Positions 45,201 through 56,751 of a stretch of 64,000 nucleotides of DNA are shown here, one piece after another. Made by a program: the position numbers and the translations under genes. A model generated the notes under the pieces. It had not been told where the DNA came from, did not search any database, and saw only the letters and a list, made by a program, of their open reading frames with translations. The DNA is from Ulva prolifera. Taxonomy: Eukaryota; Chlorophyta; Ulvophyceae; Ulvales; Ulvaceae. The number at the start of each line of letters is the position of its first letter. Within the stretch, counting starts at the first letter, position 1. The stretch covers positions 5,602,538 to 5,666,537 of the forward strand of contig CM041203.1 in assembly GCA_023078555.1 (NCBI GenBank), given 5' to 3'.

Positions 45201-47688
45201 TGCATTTTGAGTCAGCTGGCAGCAGTTGGTAGGGAAATGCTGTAGCCGGGCGTGGCCATGTCCATGTCTGTCCTGGAACACATCGTTCCCAGCCTGGTGG
45301 AGCGTAGCCCTGTGCTTGATTTGTGTTTTGCTGTGTAAGAGCTGTGATGCCAGAACAAAGGGTGTATGCGTTGGTGTTGGCTGCACGCGTTCCTACATGG
45401 TTCTGTTTGCGGACGACTGCAGGGGCCATGCTTGTTTCGTTTGGCTGCCAGCGGAGCCCCTGTGTGTGTGTGTGTGTCTGTGTCTGTGTGATGTATGTAG
45501 TGTATTGCCATGCTGTGCATGCGCTCTGCACCTGTGGCCCTCTTCAGCATCTACCTTGCAGCAGTATGGGGTCGCCATGCAGCATTTTCAGGGCTGCCCA
45601 GCCAGAAATTAATCCTGATTATTCGGCATTGTTGTACGTGATCGGGCCCGACGACCCAACACTGCCCCGCAGGGACAACGTGCTCCGGCCGCTGACAAAC
45701 GTGCGGGAGGAGTTTTTCGAGACGTTCACGGCGCGCGCGTCCTACACCGAAAGCTCCCGCGACGACTTCGAGGCCGGCAAGCGCTCCCTGCAGCGCATGC
45801 TCGCGGACTTCGAGGCCGACGTCGTGAAGGCCGGCTTCCGCGCCGACGGCGAGACGAGCCCGATGGGCGTGCTGCTGCGGCACTACGAGCAGGAGCTGAA
45901 GCACCCTGTGCGCAACGCTGTGACCGGCACGCTGCCGCGGTCGCTCCTGATTCAGGTGCGCCGCAGCTGCGGGCATTCGCTGTGCCTGAGCAGGCGTCGA
46001 TGGTAAGATCATAACAGGGCCCAGCTGTTCCGGGCAGGCCATGGCTACAGCCCGGTCACATCACTGGATTTCCGCAGTCGCGGTGGTGGTCCTCGCATGC
46101 CTGTGCCAGGAGGAGGGTCGGATACCTGGTCGATGTACATTGTGTGGCGACTGGTGCTCCAGGCGGGTGTGCCTGCCATCGTGATGCATGGCGGACCAGT
46201 CGGGGCGCACGGGAAACGCAGTGGGGTAGACACGCTGAGCAATCGTGTCAGACTCTGTGCATGCAGCGGCCGGGGTGAAGGGCACTGCTGTGCCACGCTC
46301 CTGAGCGCCGCAGCTGCCGAAGGCCATGGGCCGCGATCGCAGGCCCAACTCACGCCTCCTCCACGCTGAAAAAACGAAACGATGTCCTCGACCTCTAGTG
46401 GCTGCTCCATGCATGCCATGCATGCACTCACACGCGCTACAGGGCAACCACCACGACCACATTCGGCACGCCCACAACGCGCCGACACGCCCACGGCCCC
46501 CGTGATGCGTGCAGGTGCACAAGATGAAGACGGACACGGAGGCGGCGATGATCGAGCTGGACAAGATCATGAAGGCGAACGAGCTCACGCTCGCGGTGAC
46601 TGCGGCGCTGCCGGCCATGCTTGTGGCCGCGTCGCTCGGCTACGCCGGCTTCCGCCTGCTGTCGCCGCCGCCGCCGAACGTGCGCACGACGGCCGGCCCG
46701 ATCCGTGTCGCCATGGCGGAGCTCGAGCGGGTGCGCCCCTCATGCTGGGAGCGCAGCACGCCGGTGTACGCACATGCACTTCATCAGAATCGCTCCGCTG
46801 GTCGATCTGGGCCGCTACGAGTGAACTCAGAGGTATCGGCTCTATAGATGTAGGGGGGCGCGGGCGCACCTCAAGTTGGTGAAAGGACTCCTTCTTCTCT
46901 ACAACGCTGCTGGGCGTTGGTATGCACACGCGCCCAACATGCCACGCAAGAAAATCGCATGTCGCCTTCAGCAGCCCTCAGGGGGCCACTGCGATGGGGA
47001 CCCTGTGGTGTCGTCTGCTGTCCGGATCATGCAGCAAGCGCTGCCCTGCACGCTCCGCACCCAAGACGACCCGCACGCCTGAACGTGTGTTGGGAGAGCT
47101 GTCCCAGCCATATGCAGCAGCTAGGGGTCGGGGAAGGTGCACGGCCGCTGCGCAACACAATGCCATGGCAATCACCGGGGCATCACGACCGATCACGTAG
47201 ACCGAGTTTCATGTTCTTGCCTGAAATTATGGGGTGACAGCCGCAACAAATTAGGCCAGCGTCCCGACTGCGACGGGCCCCTCACCACTCTTCCCGACGC
47301 GCTGCCCATGCAGGCGATCGACGCAGCTGTTAGCCTCGAGGAGGACCCTGCCCTTGCCGACCTCGACACCGACGCCCGCCCCGCCCCCGCGCCGCCCGGC
47401 GCCGCCGCCGCCGCGGACCTCACCCCGGAGCAGTCCGCCGCGCTCCACCGCCTGCAGCACCACCGCGGCGTCATCCTGCTGAACGTCGCGAAGCTGCGCG
47501 CGACGGCGGCGCGGGTGTTCGCGCTCTCGACGCGCAGCCTCACCGGCGCGGGGGACACCGAGACGTGGGCGGCGGAGTGGAAGAACCTCGAGGCGGACCT
47601 GCTGGACATCGCGGCCGCGGAGAGCGCGGCGCGGCAGGCGCGCGTCGCCGCGCGCATGCACCGCACCTACCTCGTCTTCCGCGTGTAG
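42211..47688 (+). CDS. NCA2: NCA2/DGS1 family mitochondrial outer-membrane protein
   Basis: Yeast Nca2 is needed for normal expression of mitochondrial ATP6/8. Its plant relative DGS1 is a mitochondrial outer-membrane protein whose mutation alters galactolipid and mitochondrial lipid balance. Exons are 42211-42420, 42668-42806, 43350-43450, 44040-44323, 44665-45099, 45673-45955, 46515-46730 and 47314-47688, phases consistent, about 680 aa. Key stretches are AVEVHMHFWQKRMKAGNN (plant 'NIQKNLEFWQSRAEG'), FMAFGQGPIRFARAM, RDNVLRPLTNVREEFFETF, LLRHYEQELKHPVRNAV, SLLIQVHKMKTDTEAAMIEL and DKIMKANELTLAVTAALPAM. Two hydrophobic segments, HWLAYSLNTAVALAAVRFLY and LTLAVTAALPAMLVAASLGY, are the expected membrane helices. 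The ATG in MFVTDLVGAVLSPLH is the first usable one. Exon 1 is the least conserved part and its start is tentative. It is divergent from ECM29. Confidence 0.92.
43967..44002. repeat. GT microsatellite in NCA2 intron
   Basis: A (GT)n run with two GC steps lies 40-70 bases before the acceptor of NCA2 exon 4. It is on the sense strand, where a pyrimidine tract would normally sit. Confidence 0.85.
45562..45664. mobile_element. Short terminal-inverted-repeat element, copy D (NCA2 intron)
   Basis: The copy starts CAGTATGGGGTCGCCATGCA and ends TGATCGGGCCCGACGACCCA then ACACTG. It fills the 3' part of the intron before NCA2 exon 6. Its end is 8 bases upstream of the AG at 45671-45672 (sequence CCCCGCAG). 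It has the same termini as copies A to C and no coding capacity. Confidence 0.65.
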
Positions 47689-49146
47689 CGCAGCACACAG
47701 CATGGTGTGTGGTGGGCGGCGCGGCAGGCGGGTGGGCGCTGCTTGTCGTGTGACGTCACCGCACACAGGGCGGCACTGCAGGATGCTGTCAAGGCAGCAG
47801 GCGCGCAGGCACAGGTCTACTGTTCATGGCACAACGCATGGGGCGCGGCATGTGATGCAACTTGGGGGCAAGGGAGCGTGTGGCCGAATGGAACGGCACG
47901 CAGAGCAGCACTGAAGTGCGGGGTTTCCACGGCAGGCGCGACAGTGTGGGCGCAGCTGATGCTTGGGCAGGGGCCAGTTTGGCTGATCTGTGTTGCTTCA
48001 AGCAGCCTGCTTGGAAGGGGCGGCTGCCCCTTTATTTGCGTGGGCGCGTCGCGCAGACAGTTCGGTTTGTGTACCCGTCTCGTGGTTTTGGTGCAGTTTT
48101 GCACTTGGCTACAACATCAAATTCCCAGTTGATTTAGTCCTTGGGAGATGAGTGCGCCCGATAGGGAGCGCTCCGCACAATTAATGGCTTGCAACGCTTG
48201 CAGTCATGCTTACAGCACTTAGAAAGGCACAATGTGAAGAATTCCGCAGTTGTGTGGGATGGCTTGCGTTTAATCCCAGGTGTTGACGATTTTGAAACGT
48301 GTGTTGTGCGGTTGTCTGGTACGAAGGTAAGACATACCAACTTGGTATTCTGTATTCTTTCCTTCCTTCTGCGGGCCACAAAGTTGCCTTGATGTGTCCG
48401 GGATACGCATTGCGATGTCTGAGCTTCAAATCCGCCTATTAGACCTCACCTGTAGACATGTCTTGCGCACTGACAACCTCATGTTGCGGTAGGCACACGG
48501 GGGTACGTGGCGTTGCTCCTGTACAACATCAGTACGCCAGAACAGGGAGCCGTGGATGGAAGAATCATGGTAGTGGAGTGCATGCGCAGATCAACGCTGC
48601 CCACTTCTGTCTATCTGCCGGCAGCGCTGGTTGGCATTGCGTCGACAGGCATCTGAACAGCGAACATTTGAGCTGTTGTGCGATTCATCAGACGTGTGAT
48701 GCACTCACTATAGTCCGTTAATCTATTAGATGCAGCTGAGTAGCCAATCACTAGCGGGTGGGCGTCGCACAACGGTCTTGGCCTCCAGCGGGCGGCACTG
48801 TAGTCCACCATCCACAGCCCAGGCCGTGATCCTGCATCTGGTACGCTATTACGAGTTGTTACAATACCAAGGGTTGCGTACGTGCACGCAACAAGGCCTC
48901 GGCCCGGCTCACGCCTAGTGGCGTGCTCTTAAACTCTCCAGCTGTGGTGAGTTAGTGCTTTCCTGGAGTCCACGCTGACGTTCCGCTCGTGCGCAAGTCA
49001 TTAGTATAAGCTATCAATGCTATACTGAAGGATGTAAGCATACGCGACCACGACCGTGCGTGCAGGGATCAGGTCGGCACAACGGCTTACATGCTTGCTC
49101 TAGAGGAGCATCCCGTCGTCCGAATCTACATGGAGCACATGTCTGC
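47689..49146. other. NCA2 3' flank and ADE2 5' flank; no gene recognised
   Basis: This 1.46-kb gap lies between two plus-strand genes. Small frames on both strands have no family signal. An upstream non-coding or transit-peptide exon of the AIR carboxylase gene could be hidden here. No TGTAA was found near the NCA2 stop. Confidence 0.4.
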
Positions 49147-51736
49147 ATGGCTGCAGCTGATGAATCAAACAGCGTTTTTCCTACTCAGATTGCAGATGGT
49201 CGACCACGCGATGTAAACGTGGGAGTGCTAGGAGGGGGTCAGCTTGGACGTATGCTGGCCATAGCAGCGGTGCGACACGGATGAATCTTGCTCAGCGTCT
49301 GGGTCTACTTGATTTGTGTATGGGATTGCAGTGGCGGGCTTGCAAAGGCTGCTGGCACACGGATGAGACCTTGGATGCTGATTGCTGCACCACTCCTCAC
49401 CGAAACTAGAAGCTGAATGTATAATCATCGGCGATGACGCGATACTGGTTTTTGTTGCCTACATCTTCGTTGGATGCAGGCGAACATGGGTGTGCACATC
49501 AGCTCGCTGGACCCAGCTTCTCCAGCACCTGCTGCTGTTGCATCCTCTCACACTGTCGGCAGCTTTACTGATGCTGATGCCATCAAGTCCTTTGTAAAAG
49601 ATCGCAAGATCGACGTTCTCACGGTTGAGATTGAGCATATCAACGTCGATGCTCTGGAGGAGGTGTCCCAGGAGCTTGGAGTCGAAATCCAGCCCACACC
49701 ATCCACACTCAGAACCATTCAGGACAAGTTTGTTCAGAAGCAACACTTCCGAGCCAATGGGGTCGCCGTGACAGACTACATGGACGTCCCAGATCAGGTG
49801 TGCTAACAGCAATGCCACTTCACCGCTGTGCACCGAGCATCATTGCAGTGTGCTGTTTGCTCCGGCCAAATCACACAGTTAAGCCCTCACTTCCACCGCT
49901 CTGGCCAACCTACGTGTCATCACCCACACCAAGGTCACATAAAACACCTCGGTAAACATGTACACAGTACATATGATACAAGGGGAAAGCTGTGTCGTTC
50001 CTGCAGCCTTCCAGCTCACCCAGAATGAATGAGCAGCTGGTCAGTCAACCAGCAATGTGGCAATGACGATTGCGGCCTCCTGCCAACCTCCTGCATTCAT
50101 CCGCTGTGCAACGTACAGTGCAAGAGCTCACTCGTCCTCGGCTGTGTTCTAGCTAGGTTTTCGTAAGGCCTGTAGCTACCAGTCACCTTCTTTTCGCACC
50201 TGGCCTCGGGCCTACGCAACATGAGATGCACTCTTCCTGGCCCCTCAAAGAGTGCTGCAAATGCACTCTGTTACAAGGACAGATTCGGAGAGGCAAGTAG
50301 CGCCGCACTCAGTACCTAGCTCAGTTCCAAGGCTTCCACTACTACAGCATCTCGATGCCGCACTGCAGCTATTGCCCGCCACAGATCAACTCCAAGGCAA
50401 CCAAGCAACTCGACACCACCCCCAAGCAGCCAACCCCGCCCCACGCATGCACACACACCCACAACTGGCCACACTCGGTGGAAAAGTGTCCACGGATTCC
50501 CTCAGGCCTGTCGATGTACACGCTACAGCCACTGTGACCACCTCCACTCACAACGCTTTACATAGTGCTCAGTACGACAGACTACAGATCGCATCTTTCC
50601 AGTCATGCGTGCACCGGCCAGCCCGTGGCGTGGATTGGCCGCACAGGCATCCCACAGCATGCCATCAGCAGCGTTCTTGTCCACGCTGCACGCATAAACT
50701 GCACTGTAGGCCTCCACACAAGCTTGAGGCTGCCCTGATGCCCTCAATGCACAAGAGCTGAAGTTTGTTGCCCAGTGCAAAGAAGCATGCGCATTTCCAC
50801 ACCAACACACACCATGGACACGCACACCTCCCGCCACCCCCACCCCCCCCCTCACAGACAGCACAGGAATGCCTTTATACGCCGTGCATAGAAGCAGGCG
50901 CATTCCTGCGCACACCACGGACCCCCACACCCACCCTCAGGTGCACAAGAACAGCGCAACGGAACCGTACGAGGCCGCGTGCACAGAGGCGGGCACACAT
51001 GCAGGCTGCGGCGGACGAGGCCGGCGCAGCCTTCGGCTTCCCCTACATGCTCAAGAGCCGGCGGCTGGCGTACGACGGCCGCGGCAACGCCGTCGTCGCC
51101 TCGGCCGCAGACATCGCGGCGGCCGTGGACACCCTCGGGGGCTTTGAGCGGGGCCTGTACGCCGAGAAGTGGGCGCCGTTCGCGAAGGAGCTGTCCGTGA
51201 TGGTCGCGAGGTGTGGCGCTGCGTTGGCCGAGCTCCCCTGTCGAATTTACCAGGGTTCCTCCAGTTTGCCGCTCAAACCCTTTTCCGTTGTTATGTGGAT
51301 CGCTGAAAAGGCGGACATGTTTGGTGTCTCCGAAGACACGATGGGAGAGATCAAAAGCGAATTCTGGTGGCCGCTTTACGGAGCTACTGTATCGATCGAA
51401 TGGTGCTGGGATGGTGCAGGGTGCTCGTGACAGCCCACGCCAATGCAGCTCCCCCACTAGCCAGCGCGCAGCTCCCGTCTGGCTTGCGTGGCAATGGCAG
51501 CCCGTTCCATGAGGACTTTCACTGTATCCTGAAAACAAAGGGACACAGAGTGTGCTTGCAGGTCGGCGGGCGGTGAGATCGTGAGCTTCCCAGTCGTGCA
51601 GACCATCCACGAGGACAGCATCCTGCTCATCACGGAGTCGCCGGCGGACGTCGCGCCGGCGGTCGCGGACGCGGCGCGGGCGCTGGCGCGGCAGGCCGTC
51701 GCCACGCTCCCCGGCGCCGGCATCTTCGGGTGCGCC

Positions 51737-51771
<35 letters not shown>

Positions 51772-52364
51772 CCCATATTCTGTATGCCATTGTGAATCCG
51801 TGATGACATGTGTGTGGCCGTCTACGTGGTGATCCAATTCACGAGTGCAACCCCCCCGATCTTGTTGCTGCCATATCTTGATCGACATCGATGTGTGGTC
51901 CGCATGCATGGTTCGCATGCATGGTTCGCATTGGAGAGGATATCCGATGTCTGCCACGTCGGTGTCGCTTTGGAACAAATCAGGGGTGATCAATGCTTCA
52001 TTGAGTCGTCTCTCTCGGTCGCGTGTGATCTCCATAAGCTCTGCAGCGTTGCTGAGTTTGCGTACATGCATGCAGTCATGGCCAACAACACCGGCGGCCG
52101 ATTCAGCATGTCCTGAAGCATTGGCCGGTTCCGGCATTCCACGACGCGTGCCGTGCAGGGTGGAGATGTTTCTGCTGCCGGGCGGCGGCGTCGCGGTGAA
52201 CGAGGTCGCGCCGCGGCCGCACAACAGCGGCCACTACACGATGGACGCATGTGCGACGTCGCAGTTCGAGCAGGCGCTGCGCGCTGTCCTCGGCTGGCCG
52301 CTGGGTGAGACCGCGCAGCTGGCGGGGTCCGCCATCATGTACAACATTCTCGTACGCCCCCGCC

Positions 52365-52396
<32 letters not shown>

Positions 52397-54170
52397 TCCC
52401 CTTTCCGTTGCCGCTTTTATGCAAAACCCTTGTTTTCTCAGAACAATCCATTACGGTGACCCTTCTCTTCTGCTGTTGTCCAGGCGTCGTACCTTCCTGC
52501 CGCCCAGTTCCTGATCCTGACTCTGCATCTTCGCTGTAAAGGTCAGGTTTATGGTACAGCTGGCGTATACAGCAGCAGGAGGAGCACGCGCTATGCTGTG
52601 CCGTGCTTTGGGTGCTGTGGAGTATCTCATGTGCTCTGCTGCGCGTGCAGGGTTCGGCGGACGGCGACGCGGGGGTGGAGGCGGCGCACGCGCTGATGTC
52701 GCGCGCCTACGCCACACCCGGCGCCTCAGTGCACTGGTACGACAAGGCCGACATCGTTGCACAGCGCAAGATCGGGCACGTCAACATCTCGGCGCCGACG
52801 CGCGCCGAGGCGCGGCGGCGGCTCGACGCCGTCGTCGAGGGGGCCTCGGCGCGCCTCGGGGGGCCCAAGGGCGTCGCGCCCGAGGTCGGCATCATCATGG
52901 GCTCCGACTCGGACCTCCCGACGATGGCCCTTGCCGCACAGGTGCGTGCTGTGCGTGCTGTGCTTTGATTCCAGCGTTGTGCGGGGTGATGAGCCATGGC
53001 GCGGCAGGCGGCGCAGCCCCTCGCCGGCGGTGAGGCATTCGTGAAGGCCCGCAGCACACAGCACACAGCAGGGGGTGCGATATGGGGCCGTGTGGAGAGG
53101 GAGTGCACCATCGCTGCAGGATGGTGTGGTGTGTGTCGTGGGGGGGTTGGCGGGCGGGGTGTGACCGGGGTGCGTGCTGTGCAGGTGCTGGCGGACTTTG
53201 ACGTCGCGTGCGAGGTGACGGTGGTGAGCGCGCACCGCACGCCGGAGCGCATGTTTGAGTACGCGCGCACCGCGCACACCCGCGGCATCAAGGTGCGCCA
53301 CGCACCGCATTCGCGGGCCGCTTCTGTGCATTCAAACTACCCTGATGCGTGTCGTCCTGTGTGAGCGCGGGTGCGCGGACCTGTCGAGAGGTGGCAGGCG
53401 GGCAAAGGGAACGTTCAGCGGTGGCGGAAGATGTTCTGCAGCTGCGCTCTGTGTCATGTTAACGATATCAGAGCGCCTCGTGCGTCGCGCCCTCGTCTGG
53501 GGGGGGGGGGGGGGGCGGTGTTGCTCCGCCCTCTTCTCCCTGCTTCTCCCTGCGACTTGTCCCCTCGTCTGCCCACGTGGCCGCGCTGCCGGCAGCGTCG
53601 TCCAACCTGTGTATATATGCGCATCATCCCACAAGAACTGGCGGCCGCAGCTCTCATGATCAGCGCACCACCGGCCCGAGTCCTTCAAATTCTACGCGCT
53701 CCCGATTGTATTCGGGGAAAACTTCTAAAATGTGAAAGTAGACTCCATAACCGATTCTGGTTCTGCCTTTCAATCGCTGACGGGACCACACCTGAGTCGC
53801 CGGCCGTCTGCAGGTCATCATCGCCGGTGCCGGCGGCGCGGCGCACCTGCCCGGCATGGTCGCCGCGCTCACGCCGCTGCCCGTCGTCGGCGTGCCCGTG
53901 AAGCCCGCCGGCGCCCACCTCGACGGCCTCGACGCGCTGGCCTCGATCGTCCAGATGCCCCGCGGCGTGCCCGTCGCGACTGTCGCGATCGGCAGCTCAA
54001 CCAACGCGGGGCTGCTCGCGGTGCGCATGCTCGCGGTCTCGCGCCCCGGACTTCAGAAGTTCATGGTGAACTTCCAGGCGCACCAGCGCGAGGTCGTCGA
54101 GGCGAAGGCCGCGAAGCTCGAGGCCGAGGGCTGGCAGGCGTATGTGGAGCGCATGGAGAAGAAGAGCTGA
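49147..54170 (+). CDS. ADE2: Phosphoribosylaminoimidazole carboxylase, fused PurK-PurE (ADE2 type)
   Basis: It carboxylates AIR to CAIR in purine synthesis (EC 4.1.1.21 type). Exons are 49147-49269, 49480-49797, 51005-51210, 51562-51729, 52159-52351, 52651-52941, 53185-53292 and 53814-54170, all phases consistent, 587 aa. The PurK-like ATP-grasp half has [81 protein letters not shown] and [18 protein letters not shown]. The PurE half has [31 protein letters not shown] with the catalytic-loop His, [19 protein letters not shown] and [17 protein letters not shown]. The fusion order is the one in fungi and plants. Only 23 residues precede the first strand, so no chloroplast transit peptide is visible. 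An upstream exon could supply one. Introns 4, 5 and 7 carry long C or G runs. Confidence 0.96.
50271..50310 (-). repeat. Retroelement 3'-terminal motif in ADE2 intron 2
   Basis: TTACAAGGACAGATTCGGAG then AGGCAAGTAGCGCCGCAC is the reverse complement of the shared retroelement end. It sits antisense to ADE2 in its longest intron (49798-51004). No reverse-transcriptase sequence is seen beside it, so it is probably a heavily truncated insertion. Confidence 0.45.
51738..51769. repeat. Poly-C tract of about 32 in ADE2 intron 4
   Basis: It begins 8 bases after the GTGCGCCA donor. It is the longest homopolymer in the window and gives false Pro-rich or Gly-rich reading frames. Confidence 0.9.
52371..52396. 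repeat. Poly-C tract of 26 in ADE2 intron 5
   Basis: It starts 19 bases after the GTACGC donor of the intron following exon 5. Confidence 0.9.
53499..53515. repeat. Poly-G tract of 17 in ADE2 intron 7
   Basis: It lies in the middle of the intron between exons 7 and 8. It is the third homopolymer in this gene and the opposite base on the sense strand from the other two. Confidence 0.9.
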
Positions 54171-54490
54171 GCGCCGTGCTGCGCGCTGCGTGCTGTGCAC
54201 AGCACAGTGGACAGGCGTACGCGGAGCCCACGCGGAGAACAGCTGAGCGCTGTGCTGTGTGATGCGTGCTGTGCTCCGTAAGTGTACATGGGGCGCGTGC
54301 AGGGGAAGAGCTGAGCCCCGAGCTGTGTGCTGTGTGCTGTGCGCTGTGCTGCGCAGGCGCACATGGGGCGCATCGATGCGAAGGGCAGAGTGCTGTGCTG
54401 TGCGCTGGGTGCGTGCTGCAGGTGCCGCTACGGCGTGAGTCCATGCTGGGGACTACGTTGGGGGGCATGCTGTGCTGTGCTGTGCATGCA
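54171..54490. repeat. Degenerate repeats after the ADE2 stop
   Basis: Units rich in CTGTGCTGTGC and of the form 'GGGAAGAGCTGAGC..CGTGCTGTG' recur about every 70-90 bases, beginning at the last ADE2 codons (AAGAAGAGCTGAGCGCCGTG). Related AGAGCTGAGCC and AACAGCTGAGCGC copies are at about 54307 and 54240. It looks like diverged tandem duplication of the gene's own 3' end. Confidence 0.55.
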
Positions 54491-54593
54491 CGCGTGCTAG
54501 GGGTGACAGCAGATGCTGCAGACAGTGGTCGAAGGAATGTGATGTGTGGGGGCCGTGTCTGCGGGGGCGCACAGTGGTGGCGAATGTATGTAT

Positions 54594-54625
54594 GTACAAA
54601 GGACAGAGGCCGGGCACGATCGCAG
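54594..54625 (-). repeat. Retroelement 3' end, subfamily of copy 5
   Basis: GTACAAAGGACAGAGGCCGG is the reverse complement of the 3' end of the remnant at 18690-19180 (CCGGCCTCTGTCCTTTGT). It is probably a very short 5'-truncated insertion in minus orientation. Confidence 0.5.
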
Positions 54626-56732
54626 GCGCCACCGCCGCAGCTGTGCTAGGCTGTTCGTATGTATGTACGATCAGATAGCCCGATCCATTGTGACACTGTC
54701 AACTCCAGAATTCTGGACCAGCGCAGGGGCCTGTTTGCCTGAGTCGGGCCTGGCTGTCGGGATTGCTATGAGCACATGGTGCAAGCGCTTGTAGCGGTTC
54801 CAGCCCGAAACGAACGCATTAGAGGTGAACGTGACTTAACGCCACCGGGCCTGGTGTGATCTGTCAGGCATGTCTCAGGTCGGGCTGCAAACAACACACA
54901 CGCAGCATAATTGTCAGTTTTGCGGAGCACGGTCCAGCAGTGAGTTGCAACACATGCCTGTGTCAACCTGCAGGACATGGCAGGACATGGTGCCGACCGA
55001 CCTGCAGGAAATGGTGCCTGAGCGAGTGTTGCACTGTGCCCTGTATGGATCATTTCAGCTTCGGCCTTGCCGGGCCATTCATTGTTGGTGGGTGGGTGTG
55101 TGTGTGTGTTTTGAGTGGGTACGTGGCGCCAATCATGTGTGGACAGCATCGATGTCTCGTCACGACTTGCTTGCGATTCACCTGCCCAGTGCTGCTGGGA
55201 GCCACAGAAAGCAAAACCTACACTGACGCTGCTGAATTACAATTCAGCCAGATTGAAGCGGGATTGACGGTGATTCAACACGCCGTAATGCACCGTTAAT
55301 ACGAAAACCTGATATTGATCCAAGGTCAATCACAAATAACTCTGTGCTACAATTATATTTTACAACATCACTCTCTTATACAGAGAGCATCTCAATGTAA
55401 ATAGTCAATTCCCTCTCTCCGGACAGTAACCTGTCAATTATGACGTTTTTGGGACTAGCATCCCTCAGTGAACCATATACCACAAGACAAGTCTTCCATC
55501 ATGCCCAGAAATGGTGGTGCTGGTGATGATGCTGCTGCAAGTTCACATGTGGCGTAGTTTTGTGTCTCTCTCTTCAACAGCAGCCATGGCCACCAGCTGT
55601 GCACACCATGCTCTGCGCAGGCTGGGAAACGGTGGTGCTGGGTGTGGAGCCGCCTGATATAGCTCTGATGAAGTTTGTTCTTGCGCCATCAGGTCGTGGA
55701 TCTGTCCATGGCTAGGCTCAGCTGATAATACTTGCAGTACATTCAGCTCAAATGTAGCACCTCCTGTGTAGAGCTGGGAACTCGAAGTAGTTCTGTGAAC
55801 AGACCATTACGCCCCAGCTCAACAGAGGTGCTGCTGCCAAGCCAACAGCACGTCCTTCTCCGAAAGCTGTCGAGGCAGGAACACGACTTTATGCTTGAAA
55901 CTTCAGCGTGTTGGCCATTGATGGAGCAAGCTTGTGTTTGTGTATGGGTGGGTGTTTGTGTGTGTGGGGCTCATGTGTGATTCAACCCGTGCAACAGAGT
56001 CTGCAGTCGGCCGATAAGACATTGACCGAAATGCAGTTGCTATGACATGGTAGAATGTTGATGCTTACTCCAGAGCGAAACAAGGCGTCCTAGCTGGTAG
56101 GCAGAGGCCGAGACACGCAGCTGTGATGGGCATGTGGTCAAGGGCTGATTCAAGAAGTAGACCTGGTTGTGCACCACAATCACAAGATGAACAGCAACCT
56201 GTCGAATGGCGGACGAGGTTCACAGGACCGGACCACAGTAACGCAGTGCTCTCAAGAACATTTGTTGACCAGCTTCAGCGATGATGTGACCACTCGGTAT
56301 TCTGAGCAGGCCCAACACCTGGTCAGCCTGGGACTGACAAAACAGTCTTCTTTTTTTACCCTGCTGATTGGTATTGGCACCGAAACGGTATTGGTGCTGA
56401 ATGTGCAAATCAGCAAGGTTGTTGTCATCGAGTCCATCAGATTGCTTCAGACGCCAAGGCTGGAAAGTGTCGATCCCAGCTGTGTGGGGTCATGTGTAAG
56501 TCCTCATTTGGTGCAGTTCCAATTGCAACATAATGTCAATCACGGCAATATGGGTGATTTGTTTTACAGAGAATCGACGAGCCAAGTCTACTTTTCAGGT
56601 TTCATACATGTACATGCCTTCCAGCGTCTGCATCACACAAGGACAGACTGCGTTTGTGACTTTGTTCACGCAGCATAGGTCAAGCCAGCTCTATTGGAAC
56701 ATACAGCACAGATCTCTCCCGGGCAGGCACCT

Positions 56733-56751
56733 GGGGGGGGGGGGGGGGGGG
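56733..56751. repeat. Poly-G tract of 19
   Basis: This intergenic G run is followed directly by GTGCGCC, the same heptamer that serves as donor in many genes here. Confidence 0.9.

Noticed and set aside
51721..51832. Pro-rich extension of ADE2 exon 4
   Set aside because: It reads through a poly-C tract. The donor GTGCGC at 51730 restores phase and family similarity with exon 5.
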